From NCBI GenBank assembly GCA_017511045.1, contig JAFWLM010000117.1, positions 1 through 36,154 of the forward strand: a stretch of 36,154 bases of DNA, written 5' to 3'. A model generated the notes under the pieces. The model had not been told where the DNA came from and did no database searches. It saw nothing but the letters and a program-made list of their open reading frames with translations. Shown piece by piece: positions 7,119-14,040 of this stretch. This DNA comes from Lachnospiraceae bacterium. GTDB taxonomy: Bacteria > Bacillota > Clostridia > Lachnospirales > Lachnospiraceae. The translations under genes were made by a program, and so were the position numbers. Every line of letters begins with the position of its first letter. The first letter of the stretch is position 1.

Positions 7119-8087
7119 ATGGCAAAGCAGGCACGGCCGATCATATCCAAAATCATATGGGTTATTGTTTTTGTGCTGGCGTTTGCACTTGTTCTTTCGA
7201 CAGGCTGTGGCGGCGAGACGCCTGGTGCGCAGAATCCGAACGCGCCTCAAAAAAAAGAAAAGAACAAGGACGAAAAAGGAACCTACGTGGCGCCGGAGTT
7301 TAAGGATTCCGCGTTTCATGCAGACCTGGCGCAGAGCAACGGAATCATGTCCGTTGATGTCTCTGCAGTCAATGAAGGCTATGTGGCGGTCAGCGGTAAC
7401 TCTTCTGTTCGGCTCAAGTTCCAGGTCATCAAAGATGACGTGACTTATAACTACGACCTTGCATCCGACGGAACTCCGTCCGTTTTTCCGCTCCAGTCCG
7501 GCAACGGATATTATGCTTTCCGCGTGATGGAAAACATCGTGGATAACAAATATGCGGTCGCCTTTGAGACCGGCGCGGAAGTTGCGATGGCAGATGAGTT
7601 CCAGCCGTATTTAAGGCCAAGCGATTACGCGGCCTATACAAGAGAATCAGAATGTGTGAAAAAGGCGCAGGAACTCGCATACAGCGCCGATAGCGCGGCA
7701 GATGTGATCGGTGCGGTATATGATTTTGTCTGCAAGACAGTTAAGTATGATACACCGAAGGCAGAGACAGTTGAGAGCGGCTATCTGCCGGATCCGGATG
7801 AGACGATGTCAACCGGCAAAGGAATCTGCTTTGATTACGCAACACTTGCCGCATCGATGCTCAGGAGTCAGGGGATCCCGACGAAGATCATCTTCGGCTA
7901 TGTGGCTCCGGATGATCTGTATCATGCGTGGAACATGTTTTACACGACAGAGGAAGGCTGGGTGACGGTCGAATTCAAAGTGGACCCGAACAACTGGACC
8001 CGTCTGGATCTGACCTTCTCGGCAAACGGTTCGAACAGCAAGTTCATTGGAGACGGCACAAACTACTCCGATGTATATGAATATTAG
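7119..8087 (+). CDS. Transglutaminase-like lipoprotein
   Basis: The 322-residue protein begins at an ATG behind TTTAAGGAACA. A hydrophobic signal ends in the lipobox LSTGC (Cys30), so it is probably a lipid-anchored extracellular protein. A Lys/Pro-rich linker follows, then a beta-rich region. Residues ~180-300 form a transglutaminase-like (papain-like) domain: STGKGICFDYATLAASMLRSQ supplies Cys237, DDLYHAWNMFY supplies His269, and VEFKVDPNNW probably supplies the Asp. Proteins of this superfamily act as proteases, peptide cross-linkers or non-catalytic binding modules; here the Cys-His pair is intact, so catalysis is possible. A cell-wall or surface-protein substrate is inference. Four 45-bp repeats begin immediately after the stop codon. 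Confidence 0.85.
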   Translation: MAKQARPIISKIIWVIVFVLAFALVLSTGCGGETPGAQNPNAPQKKEKNKDEKGTYVAPEFKDSAFHADLAQSNGIMSVDVSAVNEGYVAVSGNSSVRLKFQVIKDDVTYNYDLASDGTPSVFPLQSGNGYYAFRVMENIVDNKYAVAFETGAEVAMADEFQPYLRPSDYAAYTRESECVKKAQELAYSADSAADVIGAVYDFVCKTVKYDTPKAETVESGYLPDPDETMSTGKGICFDYATLAASMLRSQGIPTKIIFGYVAPDDLYHAWNMFYTTEEGWVTVEFKVDPNNWTRLDLTFSANGSNSKFIGDGTNYSDVYEY

Positions 8088-8088
8088 T

Positions 8089-8268
8089 AGTAAGGAAACC
8101 AGCAAGGCAGGAGCTCTGCCAAATAGATTTAGAAGTAAGGAAACCAGCAAGGCAGGAGCTCTGCCGAATAGATTTAGTAGTAAGGAAAACTGCAAGGCAG
8201 AGGACTCTGCCGAATAGATTAGAAGTAAGGAAAACAGCAGGGCGAAAAGCCCCTGCCAAATAATTAAG
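8089..8268 (+). repeat. Four tandem 45-bp repeats with hairpins
   Basis: Units begin AGTAAGGAAA at 8089, 8134, 8179 and 8224, exactly 45 bp apart. Each holds a small stem from GGCAG...CTGCC; in unit 4 it becomes GCAGGGC-GAAAA-GCCCCTGC. They lie between the lipoprotein gene and the pilus operon. Because 45 is a multiple of three, minus-strand frames stay open across the repeats, but those frames have no other gene-like feature. Confidence 0.9.
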
Positions 8269-8287
8269 AAAGATAGAGAGAACGGTT

Positions 8288-9334
8288 ATGGCAAGTCATA
8301 AGAAAATGGATCTTCTCGGAATCAGCGCATTTTGTGAAAGCCTTGGCATGATGGTCAAGGCCGGTATCCCGATCACAGAAGCGATCGGTCTGATGGCAAA
8401 GGGCAGCGAAAGCAAAGGTGCCCTGAAAGATGCGCTCATTGATATGGAAAAACGGATCGACACCGGAAGTTCACTTGCGCAGTCGATGAAGGAGACGGAC
8501 ATCTTCCCGGAGTACGCGGTGCGGATGATCGAAGCCGGTGAATCGACAGGAAAGCTTGAGGACATTCTGTTCCGTCTTTCCGATTATTACCGTGAGCAGA
8601 ACACGATCGCGAAAAAGATCCGCTCAGTGATCATTTACCCGACGGCAATGGTCGTGATGATCATCGTGGTCCTTCTGATCATGCTGTTTGCGGTGCTGCC
8701 GTCCTTCTCTGATGTATACCGGACGCTGACCGGAAGCCTTTCTTCCGGCAGCTACAGCTACATCAATATTGCCTATATTTTCTGCTGGGTCGTGCTGGCG
8801 ATCATGGTGATCCTCGTCGTGCTGATCCTGATCGGTTTTGCGATGTGGAAAGGCAACGGCAAGAAGTCGATCGAAAAGATACTGTCCAAGAATGCGACCT
8901 GCAGAGGCCTGTTAGAAGACATGGCTCTCTATCGTTTCACCTCTGCGTATGAGGTATTCCTTGCCAGCGGTGAGATGCAGGATGAGGCAGTTTTGAATGC
9001 GCTTTCCATGACAGATTACGAGCCGGTGGAAGAGAAGATCAAACAGGTGGCACGCCGCATGGAAGAGGGCGTTGGCTTTGCGCATGCGGCAAACGATGTG
9101 GAACTGTATGAGCCGATCTACGGCCGTATGCTGATCCCGGGAGAGCGCAGCGGTAACACGGATGATGTACTCCGCCGTCTGATCGAGCTTCTTGCAAAAG
9201 ACTGCTCCAACCAGACAGAGCGCCTGGTCAGCACGATTGAGCCATTGCTTTCCGGTATTCTGATGATCACAATCGCGATTGCACTTTTAAGCGTTATGCT
9301 TCCGCTCATCGGAATCATGAACTCGATTGGCTGA
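8288..9334 (+). CDS. Type II secretion/type IV pilus inner-membrane platform protein (GspF/PilC family)
   Basis: The 348-residue protein has the duplicated T2SSF architecture. The first cytoplasmic helical domain (about residues 10-115) contains GMMVKAGIPITEAI and RMIEAGESTGKLEDIL. Two hydrophobic segments follow (VIIYPTAMVVMIIVVLLIMLF and the one around IAYIFCWVVLAIMVILVVL). The second domain contains RMLIPGERSGNTDDVLRRL, and a C-terminal hydrophobic segment follows. GspF/PilC proteins form the platform that couples the assembly ATPase to pilin insertion or extraction. It is the first gene of a run that ends with a PilT-like ATPase. At 348 residues it is a little shorter than typical proteobacterial PilC (about 400). 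Confidence 0.92.
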   Translation: MASHKKMDLLGISAFCESLGMMVKAGIPITEAIGLMAKGSESKGALKDALIDMEKRIDTGSSLAQSMKETDIFPEYAVRMIEAGESTGKLEDILFRLSDYYREQNTIAKKIRSVIIYPTAMVVMIIVVLLIMLFAVLPSFSDVYRTLTGSLSSGSYSYINIAYIFCWVVLAIMVILVVLILIGFAMWKGNGKKSIEKILSKNATCRGLLEDMALYRFTSAYEVFLASGEMQDEAVLNALSMTDYEPVEEKIKQVARRMEEGVGFAHAANDVELYEPIYGRMLIPGERSGNTDDVLRRLIELLAKDCSNQTERLVSTIEPLLSGILMITIAIALLSVMLPLIGIMNSIG

Positions 9335-9411
9335 CAGGTTCTGCAATCATAAAAAGGTGGAAAAGTAAACAAAGGCAGCAGGGAAGACAGCTGCAAGTAG
9401 ATTTCAAGTAA

Positions 9412-9732
9412 ATGTACAAAGACAAAACAAGCAGTAAACTAAAGATCGTGCTATGGGCGATGGTGATCGTCATCTGCGTTTTCCTGGTATGGTTTTTTAT
9501 AACGAAATCTCCGGCGACGCGCAAGAACGCGAACGCAGAGGAATCGATCCGTACGGCGGTGCAGCAGAGTGCGCTTCAGTGCTATGTTGTCGAAGGCGCA
9601 TATCCGCCGGACCTGAAATATTTAGAGGACAACTACGGACTCCGCGTGAACACGACAGATTATTATGTCATCTATGACGCTTATGCGGAGAACCAGCTGC
9701 CGGATGTCCGCGTGACCAAGAGAGTCCACTGA
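9412..9732 (+). CDS. Small single-TM protein of the pilus operon
   Basis: This 106-residue protein has a short basic start, one hydrophobic segment (IVLWAMVIVICVFLVWFFI) and a small extracytoplasmic domain (AVQQSALQCYVVEGAYPPDLK, then NYGLRVNTTDYYVIYDAY). The order of membrane helix, helix, small globular domain is pilin-like, and the YPPDLKYLE pattern recalls the start of the globular part of pseudopilins. It lacks the GFxLxE prepilin peptidase site. No strong ribosome site is visible. I infer a minor pilin or assembly factor from its place between GspF/PilC and PilT. Confidence 0.75.
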   Translation: MYKDKTSSKLKIVLWAMVIVICVFLVWFFITKSPATRKNANAEESIRTAVQQSALQCYVVEGAYPPDLKYLEDNYGLRVNTTDYYVIYDAYAENQLPDVRVTKRVH

Positions 9733-9857
9733 AACAAAACCTCTTTGGCAGGCAGAAATATTAAAATAGTGAATCACAGAAAAACATTGGCAGACGGCGA
9801 GATAAGGCATTGAGTCGTAGCAAATAAACAAAAACAAAAAACAGTTAGAAAACCAAC

Positions 9858-10310
9858 ATGGGCAAAAAAGAAAAAGGACAAGCCTCAGGCATTTATATCA
9901 TTTTGATCACGGCGTTCTTCTTAGGGTGCTTCCTTCTTTTGGTGCTGTTCGGAACGAACATCTACCGGGGGATCGCGGGGCGCCAGGCGGCGAATAATGA
10001 TCAGCGTGCGATCTTGTCCTACCTTCTGACCACGACAAAAATGAACGAGACCGAGATCTCGAAAAAGACGGATGGTCAGTACGGGGAATTGCTTGTAGTA
10101 GAAGATACCGGAACGGGATACGGCAACCGGATCTATGTTGCAGAGGGCTATTTGGTAGAAGACTACGGAAAAGTGGATGGAGCATTGATGCCGGATTATG
10201 CGATCCGCATCGGAGAGACAGACACGTTTGAGATCGAAGAGATCGGTGACAGTCTGATGAAACTCAGCACCGATGAGGGCAGCGTGTTTATCCACGTTCC
10301 CGAGAAATAG
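9858..10310 (+). CDS. Pilus-operon membrane protein, possibly DUF4860-like
   Basis: The 150-residue protein has a basic N-terminus, one membrane helix (IYIILITAFFLGCFLLLVLFG), a short helix with NIYRGIAGRQ, and a beta-rich extracytoplasmic domain. It recalls clostridial DUF4860 proteins found in similar operons, but I cannot confirm that without a search. It is probably a pseudopilin-like or accessory component, since it sits between other single-TM proteins and upstream of PilT. The start has no clear Shine-Dalgarno sequence. Confidence 0.75.
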   Translation: MGKKEKGQASGIYIILITAFFLGCFLLLVLFGTNIYRGIAGRQAANNDQRAILSYLLTTTKMNETEISKKTDGQYGELLVVEDTGTGYGNRIYVAEGYLVEDYGKVDGALMPDYAIRIGETDTFEIEEIGDSLMKLSTDEGSVFIHVPEK

Positions 10311-10321
10311 AAGGAGCACAA

Positions 10322-10741
10322 GTGAAGCAGGGAAGAAACATCAGTTTTTATATTGAGATCGTGTTGATGCTGATCATTTCCGTACTGGCGATCAGTATCC
10401 TGGCAAACGCGTTCTCAAAATCTGACCTCAGCAGCAGGAAGGCAAAACAGCTTTCGGATGCTGTTACTCTGGCTGCTTCCGGCGCAGAAGTCTTTCTGGC
10501 ATCTTCCAGTGAAAATGATGTGCTCAAAACTCTGAACGAAGAAAACAATGCAAGCCTTGAGGGCAGCGATATTACCGCTAGTTACAACGACGACCTTCAG
10601 CCTGATGCGAACGGCAAAATGAAGATGACGATCCATTGGGATGACGCAGGGGAGTTTGTAAATGGAACCGTGACGGTCTTTTATGGCAGTGAACAGATCT
10701 ACGATCTTGAGACCGGGTTCAGTAAGGAGGGCGGACGATGA
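10322..10741 (+). CDS. Pilus-operon single-TM protein
   Basis: This 139-residue protein uses a GTG start 5 bp after an AAGGAG ribosome site. It has one N-terminal membrane helix (ISFYIEIVLMLIISVLAISI), a helical stretch rich in Ser/Lys/Ala and a small beta-rich domain (MKMTIHWDDAGEFVNGTVTV). The layout is pseudopilin-like without a canonical prepilin cleavage motif. Its end overlaps the next start by 4 bp (ATGA), a sign of translational coupling. Function is inferred from context only. Confidence 0.78.
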   Translation: MKQGRNISFYIEIVLMLIISVLAISILANAFSKSDLSSRKAKQLSDAVTLAASGAEVFLASSSENDVLKTLNEENNASLEGSDITASYNDDLQPDANGKMKMTIHWDDAGEFVNGTVTVFYGSEQIYDLETGFSKEGGR

Positions 10742-11103
10742 AGCATATTCCGATCAGACTTGGCCCGCTGGCGCTCCTTCTTACGGTGATCACGATCTGC
10801 TTAAGCGTTCTGGCGATGCTGTCCTTCTCGAACTCCGCAGCGGACATGCGCCTTTCCGAACGTTATGCAGACAGTGTTGAGACCCGTTACCTTTTAGAAA
10901 AGGACGGGCAGGAGTATTTAAATGAAATGATCAAACAGCCGGCGGCAGACGGCACGGAAGTATCAAAGACTTTCCAGAGAGAAGGCTATACACTGACCAT
11001 CGAACTGGAAGGTGAAGGCGGAGAATATACCGTAAAACGCTGGCAGATCAACAAAGACTGGGAAGAGTCCACAGACATGGGCAATCTTTGGCAAGGAGAA
11101 TAG
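10738..11103 (+). CDS. Pilus-operon single-TM protein
   Basis: The 121-residue protein overlaps the previous gene by 4 bp. It has one hydrophobic segment (LGPLALLLTVITICLSVLAML), then SFSNSAADMRLSERYADSVE and a short domain with YTLTIELEGEGGEYTVKRW. The pattern resembles type II/IV minor pilins or PilX-like proteins, but no family signature is certain. It is followed 2 bp later by the PilT gene, whose ribosome site lies inside this gene's last codons. Confidence 0.78.
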   Translation: MKHIPIRLGPLALLLTVITICLSVLAMLSFSNSAADMRLSERYADSVETRYLLEKDGQEYLNEMIKQPAADGTEVSKTFQREGYTLTIELEGEGGEYTVKRWQINKDWEESTDMGNLWQGE

Positions 11104-11105
11104 TT

Positions 11106-12164
11106 ATGAATATTCAGGAAGTATTACAGACTGCAGTACAGACAGGCGCCTCCGACATTTTTCTGATCGCCGGACTTCCGGTCACCTTAAAGTGCAAAGG
11201 CGAACAGAACCGCATTGGGGAAGCAAAACTTCTGCCTGATGATATCGCAGCTCTGGTCAATGAAATTTATGAAGTGAGTGGAAGAGAGCGCATCAACCTG
11301 GATAACCGCATTGATGACGACTTTTCATTTTCCATCGCTCAGTTCGGACGTTTCCGCGTGAACGTGTTCAGACAGCGCGGCTCCTTAGCAGCCGTGATCC
11401 GTGTGATCCAGTTCGGTCTTCCGGATGCAGCAAGTCTTTCAATTCCGGACAGCGTCCTTTCATTAGCGGATAACAAAAAAGGCATGGTCTTAGTTGCAGG
11501 AAGTGCCGGAAGCGGAAAGAGTACAACGCTTGCCTGCATGATCGACCGCATCAACAAATCGAGATCCTGCCATATCATTACCATGGAGGATCCGATCGAA
11601 TATATCCACCGCCATGAAAAAGCGATCGTAACGCAGAGGGAGATCTTTATTGATACACCGGGATACTTAGAGTCCCTGCGTTCTGCACTTAGGGAAAGCC
11701 CAGACGTCATCCTGCTCGGCGAGATGCGCGATTATGATACGATCTCTGCAGCGATCACGGCAGCGGAGACCGGAACCTTACTGTTCAGCACGCTGCATAC
11801 AAGCTCGGCGGCAAATACGATCAACCGTATCATCGACGTCTTCCCGGCATCACAGCAGCATCAGGTGAAGATCCAGCTTGCGCAGATCTTAAAAGGTATT
11901 GTCTGCCAGCAGTTGGTACCGGGCATCGACGGCGGACTCGTACCGGCATTTGAAGTCCTGAAATGCACCCCGGCGGTCCAGAACATGATCCGCGACGGAA
12001 AGCTGCACCAGATCGAATCTGTGATGCAGACCGGCGCAGCAGATGGCATGTTCACCATGGATGCCAGCCTGCTGAAACTGTACAGGGAGGGCAAGATCTC
12101 CAAGGAGACCGCGCTGATCTCCTGTGTACATTATGATGCCATGAGCAAACGTCTTGAGATTTAA
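11106..12164 (+). CDS. pilT: PilT-family type IV pilus ATPase
   Basis: The 352-residue protein starts at the ATG behind AAGGAGAATAGTT; an in-frame TTG 18 bp upstream overlaps the ribosome site and is rejected. Motifs: Walker A GSAGSGKST (132-140), Asp box region ITMEDPIEY, Walker B VILLGEMRD (201-209), His box LLFSTLHTSSA, and a C-terminal VQNMIRDGKLHQ that parallels the AIRNLIRE motif of retraction ATPases. PilT hexamers power pilus retraction. No PilB-type extension ATPase, PilD peptidase or PilM/N/O homologue is in the window, so either they lie elsewhere or this PilT-like enzyme is the only motor. An imperfectly terminator-like dyad (CTATTTGAT / ATCAAATAG, 12188-12218) without a T-run follows. 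Confidence 0.92.
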   Translation: MNIQEVLQTAVQTGASDIFLIAGLPVTLKCKGEQNRIGEAKLLPDDIAALVNEIYEVSGRERINLDNRIDDDFSFSIAQFGRFRVNVFRQRGSLAAVIRVIQFGLPDAASLSIPDSVLSLADNKKGMVLVAGSAGSGKSTTLACMIDRINKSRSCHIITMEDPIEYIHRHEKAIVTQREIFIDTPGYLESLRSALRESPDVILLGEMRDYDTISAAITAAETGTLLFSTLHTSSAANTINRIIDVFPASQQHQVKIQLAQILKGIVCQQLVPGIDGGLVPAFEVLKCTPAVQNMIRDGKLHQIESVMQTGAADGMFTMDASLLKLYREGKISKETALISCVHYDAMSKRLEI

Positions 12165-12257
12165 CTATCCAATTAAACGGACATAAACTATTTGATTTTG
12201 GGGAGAAGTATCAAATAGGGAACAGATAGAATGCTGTAGTAAATAAGGAATAAGGTT

Positions 12258-13451
12258 ATGGAAGAAGTATTAAAAGTCAAAATGTTCGGAACGTTTTCGA
12301 TGAGTTACGGCAACCAGTCGATCACGGGAAAAAGCAAATCGAACGAATCCAACTTTATCACCCTGATGGAAGCTCTGCTCCATGCCGGAAAAGAAGGCAT
12401 TGCCAGAGACGCGTTAGAGCAGGCGATCTTTCAGAACATCGATTTGAAGAACATCCACCATTCCACTCAGAATGTAATCTACAACGCAAAGAAACAGCTC
12501 CTGAAATACGGGCTGCCGGATGTGAACTTCATCGAACAGAAAGAAGGTGTCTACTACTTCACGGATGAGATCCCTGTCGTGGAAGATGCAAGAGAGTTTG
12601 ACCGTCTCTTTAAACTTGCGGAAGAAGAAAAAGACAAGACGAAAAAGATGAATCTCTATCTGGATGTGATTCATTTATATGACGGTGAATTCTTAGAGCA
12701 TCAGGCAAGTGTCGTCTGGATCGCGAAAGAGGCCCGCAGATACCGCGAGCTGTTCTGCGAAAGCGTGGAAAAAGCGGCGGAACTCTTAAGGGAAAAAGAA
12801 GAATGGTTCGTCCTGGAAGACCTTGGTTACTACGCTGCAAAGGTCCATCCGTTTGCAGAATGGGAGACGCTTACAATGGAAGCGCTGATCGCTACCAGCA
12901 GATACGAGGAGGCGATCCGCTTCTATGAGGATATTTCCGATTATTACATGAGTGTGATCGGCTTAAGGCCGTCCGCACGCATGCAGGAACTGATGGACTA
13001 TTTGGGAGACCAGATCAACCACAGCTATGAGGTGCTGGATGAGATCCAGGAAAAACTGATGGAAGAAGATCCGGATGCGCATGGCGGATATGCCTGCAGT
13101 TATCCGATCTTCCGGGGAATCTACCAGCTGACAGAACGCACGATGGAGCGTGGCGGACAGTCGGTATTCTTAATGCTGTGCACACTGGTGGACAGCAAAG
13201 GAAATCCGATGAGGGATAATGCGCAGATGACGGAACTGACAGACCGCCTAAAGGATGCCATCTTCCGTTCGATCCGCCGCAGCGATGTTGTCTGCAGATA
13301 CGGCAAGGGCCAGTATCTTGTGCTTCTTGCGAATACGACGATGGAAAACTGCAAGATCGTTCAAAAACGTATCAATCAGAATTTCCTGATCGGACGGCAG
13401 AGGACGGGCGTACAGTACTACGTCAACAGTGTCTTCTGCAGGTACGATTGA
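12258..13451 (+). CDS. SARP/BTAD-like regulator with degenerate GGDEF domain
   Basis: The 397-residue protein begins with a winged-helix domain of the SARP/OmpR type (VLKVKMFGTFSMSYGNQSI, a typical opening of BTAD regulators, then ALLHAGKEGIARDALEQAIF). Residues ~120-270 are helical, TPR-like BTAD sequence (EAIRFYEDISDYYMSVIGLR). The C-terminal ~110 residues look like a GGDEF domain that has lost its signature: RRSDVVCRYGKGQYLVLLANT stands where RxxDxxxRxGGDEFxxLL is expected, so the GGDEF box reads GKGQY. It should not make c-di-GMP but might bind nucleotide or protein. Placement between the pilus operon and a c-di-GMP enzyme suggests it regulates one or both; that is inference. Confidence 0.8.
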   Translation: MEEVLKVKMFGTFSMSYGNQSITGKSKSNESNFITLMEALLHAGKEGIARDALEQAIFQNIDLKNIHHSTQNVIYNAKKQLLKYGLPDVNFIEQKEGVYYFTDEIPVVEDAREFDRLFKLAEEEKDKTKKMNLYLDVIHLYDGEFLEHQASVVWIAKEARRYRELFCESVEKAAELLREKEEWFVLEDLGYYAAKVHPFAEWETLTMEALIATSRYEEAIRFYEDISDYYMSVIGLRPSARMQELMDYLGDQINHSYEVLDEIQEKLMEEDPDAHGGYACSYPIFRGIYQLTERTMERGGQSVFLMLCTLVDSKGNPMRDNAQMTELTDRLKDAIFRSIRRSDVVCRYGKGQYLVLLANTTMENCKIVQKRINQNFLIGRQRTGVQYYVNSVFCRYD

Positions 13452-13461
13452 GAGGTGGCGT

Positions 13462-13992
13462 ATGGCAGGAACACAAAGCTACATCGGCATTAAAAACGGA
13501 GTGGTGCTCTGCATAGATCATTATCTTGGCTATGATATGAATGGACTTTTTTACCACGGCTACAGCCTGGAACCGGTTCATTTTGGAGATGGTGCGGAGC
13601 TTCTGAGAAAACTGGAAAATCTTTTTGATATATTGAATTTTCCGTATGCTGCGACAAACGAGAGAAATTTTGAGGATGATGCGATCAGCTTAAAACGGAA
13701 AAGAAAACCGCGGGTTGTAGAACGACCCTATACAGTAAATAGGCTTCAGGATAAGGAGAGGGAAAAAGTAATGAGCGACCAAGATATTCTTACAAAGCAT
13801 GGAGATGCAGGAACCTTTATCGTACGAGTACAGCAGCGACAGAACAGCAGTTGGCAGGGCAGGATCACATGGGTGGATGAAGACAAGACCGTCTATTTCC
13901 GTTCGGTCTTTGAAATGATGAAATTAATTGACGCGGCCCTGAAACAGAGTGGTAACTCTGAAGATGAAGGCACGGAGATGAACTGGGAATAA
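13462..13992 (+). CDS. Hypothetical protein next to c-di-GMP enzyme
   Basis: The 176-residue protein starts at the ATG after GAGGTGGCGT, 10 bp beyond the previous stop; an upstream ATG in the same frame lies inside the preceding gene. No signal peptide or membrane segment is seen. A basic linker (LKRKRKPRVVERP, about residues 80-95) separates an N-terminal part from a C-terminal domain containing GTFIVRVQQRQNSSWQGRIT, WVDEDKTVYFRSVFEMMKLI. That C-terminal pattern is one I associate with small clostridial proteins near diguanylate cyclases, but I cannot name a family. Co-transcription with its neighbours is likely from the short gaps. Confidence 0.78.
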   Translation: MAGTQSYIGIKNGVVLCIDHYLGYDMNGLFYHGYSLEPVHFGDGAELLRKLENLFDILNFPYAATNERNFEDDAISLKRKRKPRVVERPYTVNRLQDKEREKVMSDQDILTKHGDAGTFIVRVQQRQNSSWQGRITWVDEDKTVYFRSVFEMMKLIDAALKQSGNSEDEGTEMNWE

Positions 13993-14040
13993 TTTCTGAT
14001 GTAGGCAGTACAGAACAGGCACAATAAAGGGGACAACGCA

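Noticed and set aside
6929-7303. A 124-residue + strand frame with a GTG start before the transglutaminase-like lipoprotein
   Set aside because: It overlaps the well supported lipoprotein gene by 185 bp in another frame, has no ribosome site and has a composition unlike a protein.
7809-8259. Two minus-strand frames with repeating peptide units
   Set aside because: They stay open only because the 45-bp repeats are a multiple of three; they overlap a real gene and have no start signals.
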